A stretch of 64,000 nucleotides of DNA, taken from the NCBI RefSeq assembly GCF_020882245.1, contig NC_083597.1, positions 74,874,152 to 74,938,151 on the forward strand, written 5' to 3'. Under the pieces are notes generated by a model. That model was not told where the DNA came from. It did no database searches and saw nothing but the letters and a program-made list of their open reading frames with translations. Shown in pieces: positions 14,512 to 24,492 of this stretch. Every line of letters starts with the position of its first letter. Within the stretch, counting starts at the first letter, position 1. Both the position numbers and the translations under genes were made by a program. The DNA comes from Rhopalosiphum padi (taxonomy: Eukaryota > Arthropoda > Insecta > Hemiptera > Aphididae).

Positions 14512-17011
14512 AATGCAATACCAAAAGTTGGTAAAATTTTGGAAAAGTTGCCTCATTTATGATACTTGCTATTTGCTTGTGGATCACCTAATACTTGATC
14601 ATGATACACTGTTTTAAATGCATTTTTTGCAACAGTCATTTCAGCCATCAATGTATCAGTGTCAATAAATTAGAAACAGATCCTAAAATAGTAGTAAAAG
14701 AACATAAATTAAATCATATACTAGTTAATCATTACATTTATTGTTTACAGATTTTATTATGAGATAAACTTATTCAAGTTATACTTTTGTTCTTAATCTT
14801 AAGTTCCTTTTTTATTTCTATAAATTTAAAGATAGACATAGAAAAATGTACGTATACTGCATTACTGCCTCTAAACTCTAAAGCATTAAATAAACTTTTA
14901 ACTTCCTAGAAACAAATTAAAAACGATTTCTAAATATTCTAAAACCACCTCAGTTGCGCCAAAGATGTGACTACCTGTGTACTACATTGTCTGCATTTTT
15001 ACGTGATTTTATATTACCTATGCTTACTTTAAATCGCGGCCTTTTTGTAGCACATACCACTTGCCTATTATACCTATATTTATTTACACAACACGTCAAT
15101 GGAATGAAACCAAAATAAAAAAAACGAGTATATAACCGCTCTACTGTACAATAAAAGTTAGAAAATAGTTTGAATTCCCTGTTTTTAGTTTTTGACGTAA
15201 TTATACTTCAAGGGTAGGTAACAAAATTATACTGATCTATTTTTTTTATTGCTATTAGGTACTAAAAAAAATATTTTTATTTTTTCGTTCTGTACGAGAC
15301 TATGGAAAGTAACATATGTATGTACCTAAATAAATACTTTATCAAAATTAATGTGTGCCCTTTAAAAATTCCCCCCCCCCTGTTATCTTGGTCTAGATCC
15401 GCTCCTGAAGAGTCGTGTCGAGTATATACGTATACCGATATACCTCGTCAATCGTAGTAAGTCACTGTAATGTACCTACCTATATGTTAAATTTGAATTC
15501 ATAATGATAAATTATTGGATATGTATAAATGTATAATTATATTTCACCTTATACATCTAGGATCTAGCTAGTGCGTTATCAACAAGCAACAAATATCATA
15601 AATATATTTCAAATTAAATTAATTAGGTAGTAGGTACACAGTTGAGAACCATAGTCCATATTGTGTTTATATAGTGGTATCTATGTGGCTAGGTTATCTA
15701 CTAACAACAAAATACTAATATTTATATTTTATTTATCTACTATAAAGTTTAATGATGAATGAAAAAAACTATCCGAATTCGGCGAATTCCACCTTGAATT
15801 GAGCAACTAAATGTTACACAAGTGTAAAACGATTTTAAAATATAAATTTATATTGTTCAAAAAACTTTTCAAACAATTTATAATGCTTCCAGTTACCTTA
15901 AAGTTTTTAAGGGAACGTATATACTATATAATACACACTGATTTATCAAGCATGCTTATTATACCCACCTTATTTTTCTTCTTCGATAATACAATTGTTC
16001 AAAATTTGATTTTTTGGAATTTTTGAATAATATACTATTAAAGGCCATATTTTTTTATTCTTGATATTTTTTGTACTACTTAAAGAGTATCTAATAGGTA
16101 ATGCATATTGATATAATCTTTTGTATTTTCTAATGAGAATCCCTTTTTGCTATTATAGAAAAATTTAAGTTAATAATAACTATATAATAGTAAATTGGAT
16201 CGTGGAAAAGTCACCGCGTGATAATTCACCAAACGACTATTATTCATCGACAACAATTTACCACGGTTATACCCATACAATTCGTCGTGGCAAATTAATT
16301 AAAAAATATAAATTAGTTTTTGCATATACCTTTGCTACTGTCTAAAAATAATAATATTACAATAAATTATTATATAATATAAATAATTAAACATTTAACT
16401 GAAAATTATGGGTTGTGATTCTTAAGCAATGCTCTGTAATTCTACTTAGATAGTCATCACTCATCACACTTATTTTTTAATCTTTCAAGTTTCAGAAAAA
16501 TCTATGTATTTTCTTTTTACGGTTTACGCCTATATAATCCTTATAATATACTGTTCAAATTTTCCCATCATTTCAAAAATGTCATGTCGAAATTTAGTAA
16601 ATAAATACCGACTAAAAAATTAATTTTAAGATATCAGTAAACGGTGTGAAAACATTATTTATGAAGCAATTGTGATGAATATTATGCGTGCGACAAGTTT
16701 AATACGTGGTGAAATATCTAAATACCTAATAAATTATTTAGATAATCATTTTTCTGAAAATGTATAGGTGTATATCATTTCAAAACTCAAACGAATACCT
16801 AGTGTTGAAATTAATTAACTTTGTAAACTAAAAATCAGGTTTATGATAATTGTTTGAAAGATATAGAGGCGTGGTTAATATTAATCAATCAATATTCATA
16901 AAGAGTTAATTTAAATAATAGAAGTTTATTGTATTGCTATTGTGGCAATAGATAAATCTCAAGAATTTTAAAACAAGTCCTTACTCCTTAAATAGGTACT
17001 TTAAGTATATT
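14512..17011. other. Intergenic AT-rich DNA
   Basis: No gene or complete mobile element was recognised. An 11-base C run at about 15371-15381, followed by GC-richer text, resembles one end of a G/C-run MITE, but no matching end was found. Confidence 0.5.
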
Positions 17012-17174
17012 CAGTGACGGCACTACATATTTTGGGGCCCTGAGCAATATTTTTGGTGGGGGCCTTGATGATTATGGAACTATAGATGGTAAATACTTAA
17101 TAATAATCATAAAATAAGTAGACATGAGGCCCCGGGCATTTGAACGGAGTGCCCCCCCCCTAGCGCTGTCACTG
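17012..17174. mobile_element. Short hAT-type MITE (163 bp)
   Basis: The left end starts CAGTGACGGCACTAC and the right end finishes GCGCTGTCACTG, an imperfect inverted repeat. It is flanked on both sides by the exact 8-bp duplication AGTATATT. Inside are GGGGCCC-type and C-run segments like those of the other small elements here. It has no open frame of its own. Confidence 0.85.
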
Positions 17175-17357
17175 AGTATATTGTATAAGAATTCGAATAA
17201 ATTCATAACTAAATTAATTAAAGGAAAAAAGTGAGCCGATAGGTTCCGTGCTGTTATAGATACAGTATAGGTGTCGAATAGGTATAATTTTGTTTTTGTA
17301 TGTAAAGATAAAAAAATGTTTTTCAACTACTTATCGTGTATACTGTATACTATACGG

Positions 17358-17942
17358 CAGTGGTCTTCAATCTTTTTGACTCGCGACCCAATTTTCTATT
17401 ACCATGCATTTATTTTGCGACCCATGTCAGCTTTAGATATTAGACAAAATAGTTCAAAATGCCTAATGTCTATTGCTTAATAAGTAATATTTAATATTTA
17501 TTAGGTATATGTAATGATACAAAAAAAAAGTACACTTAATAATACAAACAAAAATTAATGAGATATATGCATGACTGTTTTTACATAAAATATTTCATCT
17601 CCACATTAAAAAAATAATTTATAAAATTTATAGATAAATAACTGGATCTTTTATCGATTAAGGTCTGGTGAACATTTGCATTATTTTAATGCTTGACAAC
17701 GCTATAGCTTTAAATACCAAACTTATCTTCTACAAATATAAAATATAGTACCTACGGTTTACTTGAAAATTATTTTATCCAATGTCATATGAAATAATTT
17801 TTTTGTGTCAAACCTATAGCATACATAATATATTATAATATTAAATAAAATATATATAAATATGAATTTTTTAAATTTTAAACAATAGACTTATCGGCTA
17901 TTACGACCTAATCTTATGCGGCTCATAGTTTGAAGACCACTG
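17358..17942. mobile_element. hAT-type MITE (585 bp) with CAGTGGTCTTCAA ends
   Basis: The left end is CAGTGGTCTTCAATC. The right end, read in reverse complement, is CAGTGGTCTTCAAAC, followed in both by a segment like GAC/GAG plus GCGACC/GCCGCA. The termini are of the CAGTGG hAT class. The flanks (CTATACGG and CAGTGTGC) do not form a clear 8-bp duplication, so the edges may have been altered. The internal frames are AT-rich and not transposase-like. Confidence 0.65.
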
Positions 17943-18765
17943 CAGTGTGCAGTATACAGTGTATGAGCTTACAAATAAAAAAAAAACATTGTTAAATTAA
18001 TACATTCATCACTCGTTCAGAATCTAAAATGGAAATGAATATACTTAGTGTATCACCCTATGTATACCTTATTTTAATTGGTATTTTTAGCATTAATATG
18101 ATACGGTAATGAAAATAATCTAATCGACTATAATACTATAGGTCACGGTACATAGATTACCTACTTATATAAGTTAACCAAAATCTATATAATTCAATTA
18201 TTAATAATTTCGTTATAATATCATTTATACATAGATATAATCAGGGCCGTATTTGAGGGGGGGCAAGTGTACCTTGTTGCCCGGGGCGGCAAATTTTTTA
18301 GCTTATTAGGGGGGCGGAAATTTTATATCGAAATATTATGGCGTATCTAATAACAAAAAAAAAAATGTTTTTATTTATATTTCAATACATTTATTGGATA
18401 ATTATTATTAACCAGTAAAACAGATTTCGAAGAAATGATAATTTTATTCTCAGACCTTCAGTCAAGGAGAAAGTTATAAATGTATTTATATAACTATTTA
18501 GATTATAATTATTAATAAAAAATACAATACTTAACAATAAATAATACATTATTTACTTGGAACTATTTTCTTTATTTAACATTGGTTATTTCCTATGTAG
18601 AAAAATAACTATAATAGAAGAAATATTAATATTTATAGAGAAATTATATTATATTTTGTTAAATTTTTATGATCATAATTATTATTCATAATACATTTTA
18701 CAATAATAAGTTACACACATGAATATAATATAATATTATATAATAGTGTACCTATATTGTATATA

Positions 18766-19810
18766 TGTTACCGGAATTGTTGACAATTTAGGAAATGACG
18801 ACAATTCCTAGTAAATGTTGACAATTCCTAAAAGCGGAAGGCAATGTTATCACCACCTAGGAATTGTCATCATTTCCGTAGTTTATTAGGCAATGTTATC
18901 ATTAGGGCCCGAAATTTGATGATCTAAAAATATATATAAAAAAAATGCATAAAATGACATTTATTTATTTATTTATTAATAAAATGATATTAAAAATGTA
19001 TATTTTACTGTAAAAATTAATAAATATTGTTTCGATACAAATTATAATTATTATAAATTAATTAAATAAAACTATATATTATAGTCCTTTACACTCTCTA
19101 TATAGTAGACACTATCGGACTAATAATGCTGTCGAACTCATATTAAATGAGAAACGGTGATACACGGGTATATAAAATAAACTTATAAAATTATTTTATA
19201 TATCTATGCGGAGACATGAAATTATATCAAACACGGGTTTATGTCGATTGCGATAACCATATGTACACAAGATCAGAAATAAATCCTTGCAAAGCAAATT
19301 TATTGGATCTAAGTACTGTTTTAAAATCGGCAGGTCAAACAGAAAAACCATTATCACTTTGGGAGGCAGCTACTGTAAATAGTATTTCAGGGGCACAAGG
19401 ATATACCCGATGTCAATGTAAGACAAAATGCAAGACGAACAGGTGTGCTTGCAGATCGGCATCTAGAATTTGTAATTCTAAATGTCATGGAAGTTTGCCA
19501 TGTGAAAATAAAAATGAGTAACTACGTTGCAAATCATAAAAAAATTTTAAAAAGCTTAAATACATAAATTAAAATGTTAAAAAAATTCTTTATTTATTAA
19601 GGTGATACTAGATTAATTAATAATTATGTTTGATAAAAGTAATATTTAAATAAGTCAGATTAAATTTAAAAAATCTGGCATCTTTGCCTACTATCGTTAG
19701 GAAATGATAACATATACTAGGCGATGATATCATTTCCTTCCGATTTTAGGAATTGTCAACATTTACTAGGAATTGTCATCATTTCCTAAATGTCAACATT
19801 TCCGGTAACA
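18766..19810. mobile_element. Ginger-like DNA transposon, internally deleted (1045 bp)
   Basis: The element begins TGTTACCGGAA and ends TTCCGGTAACA. It is flanked by TATA on both sides, a 4-bp duplication. The terminal inverted repeats are over 100 bp and close to identical, with several direct and inverted copies of a motif like GGAAATGATGACAATTCCTA. TG...CA ends, long inverted repeats and a 4-bp duplication fit Ginger transposons, which carry a gypsy-like integrase. The only gene left (19216-19521) has the Cys-rich tail seen in Ginger/KRBA2-type integrase proteins. The integrase core is absent, so it is a deletion derivative. Confidence 0.75.
19216..19521 (+). pseudogene. C-terminal remnant of a Ginger/KRBA2-type integrase gene
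   Basis: A 101-codon open frame inside the Ginger-like element. Residues about 63-97 hold a dense Cys cluster starting GAQGYTRCQCKTKCKTNRCA and ending in a CNSKCH step, typical of the small zinc-binding tail after the integrase of KRAB-A-domain-containing-2-like (Ginger) proteins. The preceding SLWEAATVNSISG segment also fits that family. The integrase catalytic domain and zipper are missing upstream, and the frame starts at an ATG within the deletion derivative. It could still be translated as a small peptide; whether it does anything is unknown. Confidence 0.7.
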
Positions 19811-20379
19811 TATACATTTAATTTGCCAATATTATATTAGTGAGAGTAGCATATTATTATGTTTATGTAGTTGGTTTAATTTTCTGTGAACCAAAATTAT
19901 ATACAACAAAATAGTTACACCTTACATTTTAAGAAATAGCATTTGTGGGGGGGGGGGGGGGGTAGGGGCGGCGGAAATATGTTGCCCCGGGGCGCAAATT
20001 GTTCAAATACGGCCCTGGATATAATGTAGACTGTATACAAGGGCGTCCACTGGGGGGGGCAAGTAGGGGCATATGCCCCCCTCGGTTTTTCATGGGTCAA
20101 TTATCTTAATCATTATGAAATATGAAATATCACAAAAAAAAATATTTTTTAATTAAAAAATTTTTTGTAACGTTCAGTTGGTCGACAAATGTTATATGGA
20201 TCTTTATACTTAGGTGTATTAAAAATCAATATTGGTATATTTGGATTTTGCGTAGCTATTTTTAGTGGGTATTAGTTATTTTTTCCCGAATGACGACGAC
20301 GTCGACACCCAGCTAAGTATAGTTTTAAGGAAGATAGTACGTCAGTTGCTCGTTGTTTTCGACATGAATGGTTAAGTAC

Positions 20380-21858
20380 CAGAGTCGGATTAAAGGGGGA
20401 GTAGAGGGGGCATCTGCCCCCGGGCGCAAGATTTTAAAGGCGCAAAGTTTTGAAATATTGTAGGCAGTGGCGGCTCGTGCTAAAGGGCACACGGGCACGT
20501 GCCCCACCTAAAAAATTGAGAAGAAAGAAGAAAAATGTATAATAAATTATTAAAATTAAAATTGAATAGGTATTTCTTCCATCATAATATAGTTGGTATA
20601 TTATCGAATATTATCGAAAATTTTTTTTTATCAAATACGGGTGCTTCTAGATACAATAAGTGCATATTATATTATACGCATTGGGCGGCGATGTCCCGAT
20701 CAACAGTACAGATATCCCCCACTTTTCGACACGAATTAATACACGGCATTGCCGGGCACAATCCGATTGTGCCCGAATTCTATTTTTATTACGATTTACA
20801 AGATTTTGTCGGTCGATTTGGAATTCAAAAATATAACTACTGCATAATATTATGTTATAACTTATAATTATATATTGTATTACATAGTATAACGACATAA
20901 ATGCATAATAATTATATTTAATATTTATTTTTAAACCATAATTTTTTTTTAATTATTTGTTGTGCAAGATACTTTATAAGCGTATAGGTTTTAGTATCAA
21001 AGGTATCAACAAACTTATTTTATTTTATTTAAAAAATCATCAGGAATTGATGGTAAATTCAATGCTGTCATAGTGGAAAAAGAAGGAAATATTTGTGCCC
21101 CACCTTCAATGAACCACATGAGCCGCCACTGATTGTAGGTATCATTTAGAGTGAAAAAACTATTAGCGATTACGACAGTGTACACGGCGCGCAAACTCAC
21201 ATACGCATTTCCACGAATTTACCGATATCTGAATTATTATAATTAAAAAAATAATAACTACAGTCACAGTGTCAACGTAATAATAATAATTATTAAACGA
21301 CTATATAATATAGATAACATTTCCACCGACAACTTCAAACGATTATTCAAACGTATAGATACGTATAGTTTTCGGCCTAAAATAGGGTCAAGAGCTATTT
21401 GCGATCTACTCTTTAAATTTAAAAATTAAATTAATTTGCTATTCTTAATATTGAAAATGTTTTACTTGAATCTATGTCATGGGATGAATGTATTGACCAA
21501 TTCGCTAAACAGAAATCAAGAAAAGCGTTTTTATAAAAATATTATAAATAATAAAAATAAAATAATTTACTTACATAATTAATCCCAGTATTTTATATAT
21601 CATTTTAATAAATTAATTAAAATTAAATTAAATCATGTTTACAAAATTGTTATTTTAATTAATGTATTTACATTGTTTATTGTTTAGGTATAAAGTAATA
21701 TTAAAAAGATTGTTAACATATTATTTCAATTTTCAATATATTTCTAATATTATTTAATAAATGCCAAATTATAGTAAAACAATGTTATGTTTATAAAAAA
21801 GTAGTTCTTAATTTTAGGTAGGTTTGCCCGGGGCGCAAAATATCTTAATCCGGCCTTG
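20380..21858. mobile_element. Non-autonomous hAT inserted in the transposase gene
   Basis: The left end is CAGAGTCGGATTAAA. The right end in reverse complement is CAAGGCCGGATTAAG, with CCCGGGCGCAAGA and CCCGGGGCGCAAAA just inside. The target duplication TTAAGTAC (20372-20379 and 21859-21866) is exact and is itself transposase coding sequence. The element contains another hAT at 20465-21131, without which it is about 800 bp. It has no coding capacity of its own. Confidence 0.9.
20465..21131. mobile_element. hAT-type MITE nested in the second-level element (667 bp)
   Basis: The left end is CAGTGGCGGCTCGTG and the right end in reverse complement is CAGTGGCGGCTCATG, followed by GGGGCAC / GGGGCAC segments. 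The exact 8-bp duplication ATTGTAGG flanks it (20457-20464 and 21132-21139). It is the innermost and therefore youngest insertion of this stack. The open frames inside (110 aa + strand, 83 aa - strand) overlap and resemble no transposase I recognise. Confidence 0.92.
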
Positions 21859-24342
21859 TTAAGTACATATTCACCATGGTTATCTTATTCTCAAAAAATG
21901 AAAGGTCCATTTTGTGTATTCTGTGTTCTATTTCATTCATCTAGTGGTCATGGTAATTCTTATAAACAAGATCAGTTTGTAAAAAAACCATGTATTAGAC
22001 TTATTAGAGTATAAAGTATAAAGACTTTCATAAAAAAGCATGCGAACACAAAGTTTCTAAGACACACTTACAATGCTCAGAAAATGCTGTTAATTTTATT
22101 AAGGTTTTTTCTAACAAAGCTATTTCTGTTTTTGATCAAATTAACACTTCTCATAAGTTACTAATTGATAATAATAGGAAAAAAATATTTCCTATTATTT
22201 CAAGTATACTATTTTGTAGCATTCAATAAATTGCTTTGTGTGGAAAAAATTCAAATGAAGGAAATTTAAATTCTTTAATTAACTTTAGAATTGAAGCTGG
22301 TGATAACATTTTACAAAGTCATTTAGAATCAAGCCCCAAAAATTCCAAATATATTTCAGCTAGAATTCAAAACAAAATAATTGATATTACTGGAAAAATA
22401 ATCTTAAGCAAAATAACAAATTATTTAGTGAAATCGCAATCATTTTTTTCTATTCTAGCTGATGAGACTGCTGATATTTCTGGTACAGAACAGTTATCTA
22501 TAGGCATAAGGTACATCTCATTTGAATCAGAAAACCCTGTAGTCAAAGAAGAATTTTTAGGTTTTGTTGCTTTAACAGATATGCATGCTAAAATTGTAAC
22601 AAAATCTATAATAGATTTTTTAAGAAATTCTGGTCTTAATTTAAATTATTTAGTAGGACAAGGATATGATGGTTGTAGCGCTATGTCAGGTATTCATAAT
22701 GGTGTCCAAGCAATTATTAAAAATGAATTTCCTAAAGCTGTATTTGTACATTGTTCATCACATAGACTAAATTTAGTAATAAATGATTTGAATAAAATTC
22801 AGCATGTTCAAAACTGTGCTGGGAGTATAAAGTCAATTATTAAATTTTTTAAATTAAGTCCTAAAAGAAGAAAAAGAATAGAAAAAATTCCTTTATTTTG
22901 TGAGACAAGATGGTCAAAAAAATATAAAACTATAAGAATTTTTAGTAAAAATATTGTTGGGATAGTTGAACAATTAGAAATAATATCTATGGAAACAGGT
23001 GTTGATTCACAAACAAAAAGTCAAGCATTTCAGTTACATAGTGCAGCAACTAAATCAAATTTTATAGTGTGTTTATTTATAATGTCAACATTTTCTGCTC
23101 AACTGGAACCAATAACAAATGCATTACAAGCAGTACAGTTAGACTTATCTCAAGCTAGAAAATATATTAGTGAAGTTATTGAAGTTTTTAACAATCTGGA
23201 CGCAAAAAATTATTTTAATGAGATTTTTAAAAAGGCTCAAAATGTTGCGAATGAGCTTGGAGAAGAAATTAAAATTCCTCGTATTGTTTCTAACCAAAAG
23301 CATCGTTCAAATCATCCAATAAATACTCCTGAAGATTATTTTAGAGATTCCTTAATAATGCAATTAAAGCTAAGATTTTCTCAGTGCTGCTCATTCTTTA
23401 TTAAATTTACACCCAAATAATATGAAAAAAATGCAGTATGATGAATTTAAAAACATGATAGTAGAAATAAATAAATTGATAATTTGGTCGAGGAGTGTAT
23501 GTTATGGCATAATGTGTGGAAAAATAGAAATACAAGTCAAAGTGAACTTAAAAATATAACTTTCATAAGTCTTTTAGATAAAACAAATTTATATCCAGCA
23601 ATTCATATTGCTCTAACTATTGCATTAACTCTACCAGTTACTACTTGTTCAGTAGAAAGAACTTTTAGTACACTGCGTAGAGTAAAAACTTGGACAAGAA
23701 ATACTATTGGTGATAGTCAACTTAATGGTTTATGCATGATAGCTGTTCATAAAGAATTTGTCAAAAATCATAAATTAGAACTGATTGAAGAAATTATAAA
23801 TGAATTTGGTCTACTACCACGCAGAATGGAACTATTATTCAATGATTGAATAGTTATTATTTATAATTAATTATTAATATTTGTATATTATTTTTTTCTT
23901 TAACCCCAAGTTGTGTGAAGTAATACGTATATAAAGTTTGGTTTTTATGATGTTTTTTTAATTTCATTATGTTTGTTTTTAAGTAAAATAAATAAGTTAT
24001 TTCCAAATGGTTTGTTAGTTCTTTATTTATTTTATAGAAGTTAGAAACATTTAATTATATAAGTAACCTAAAATTATCAAATCAATGATAACATTTTATT
24101 TATGTATAAAAAAAATGCATTTGTTAATTTAAAGTTGCACATTGATTAATTAAAATTAATGATGTAAGATTAATTTCTAACTATCTACATATAATTAATA
24201 ATTTAATTTCTACGTTCCCTACCTATATGTTAGAAACAGATCAAGAACAATAGGTACTTTATCACTAATCAGATAATAAAACAAAAATTAAAATACATTG
24301 CCCCCACCTTGACAAATTCCTGCGGACGCTCTTGACTGTATA

Positions 24343-24492
24343 GATGATATATATATATATATATATATACTTTGTGCGTCCTGTGGCCTATACCTATATA
24401 AAAAAAAACTTAAATTTTTCTTACCATTAATCGTACTATAATAATATTTTGTTATTAATTTTAAGCTACGTTTTTGAATTTTTATATTCAAA
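24343..24492 (+). promoter_or_regulatory. Compact UGT-A promoter region with an (AT)n microsatellite
   Basis: Only about 150 bp separate the right duplication of the 4.3-kb hAT from the UGT-A start codon. The stretch holds a perfect (AT)n run at about 24347-24369. Either the promoter is this short, or it includes transposon sequence, or an upstream untranslated exon exists. No TATA box could be separated from the microsatellite. Confidence 0.4.

Larger units (their letters stand above)
18242..20017. mobile_element. hAT-type MITE interrupted by a Ginger-like element
   Basis: The left end is CAGGGCCGTATTTGA and the right end is CAAATACGGCCCTG, a near-perfect inverted repeat, with GGGGGGGCAAG and CCCCGGGGCGCAAATT-type segments just inside. 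The flanks carry the exact 8-bp duplication GATATAAT (18234-18241 and 20018-20025). Removing the inserted Ginger-like element (18766-19810 plus one copy of its TATA duplication) leaves a non-autonomous hAT of about 730 bp. A run of about 17 Gs lies near 19946-19962. Confidence 0.9.
20296..23849 (+). pseudogene. Broken hAT transposase (zinc-finger MYM-type 1-like), split by a nested hAT
   Basis: The first segment (about 20296-20379) reads toward ...CFRHEWLST and is cut by the element at 20380-21858. It resumes after 21866 with PWLSYSQKMKGPFCVFC, the TTF-type zinc finger common in ZMYM1-like hAT proteins. A frame break follows near 22010 and an in-frame TAA near 22227. The long frame 22236-23420 holds the catalytic region, with SILADETADISGTEQLSI and GQGYDGCSAMSG and HCSSHRLNLV motifs. 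A further frameshift leads into 23484-23849, which has the C-terminal dimerisation segment with LPVTTCSVERTFSTLRRVKT. The gene has at least one insertion, one stop and two frame breaks, so it cannot make a full transposase. Confidence 0.9.
20038..24334 (+). mobile_element. Near full-length hAT transposon (4.3 kb) with nested insertions
   Basis: The left end is CAAGGGCGTCCAC. The right end in reverse complement is CAAGAGCGTCCGC, followed in both by G-rich text and GGGGCAA. The exact 8-bp duplication ACTGTATA flanks it at 20030-20037 and 24335-24342. It carries a decayed transposase in the + direction (20296-23849) and two further hAT elements stacked inside that gene. Without the insertion at 20380-21858 the original element would be about 2.8 kb. 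Its right edge lies 158 bp before the start codon of the first UGT gene. Confidence 0.9.

Noticed and set aside
20535..20898. 110-codon + frame and 83-codon - frame inside the innermost hAT MITE
   Set aside because: They overlap one another, match no transposase pattern and lie in a non-autonomous element.
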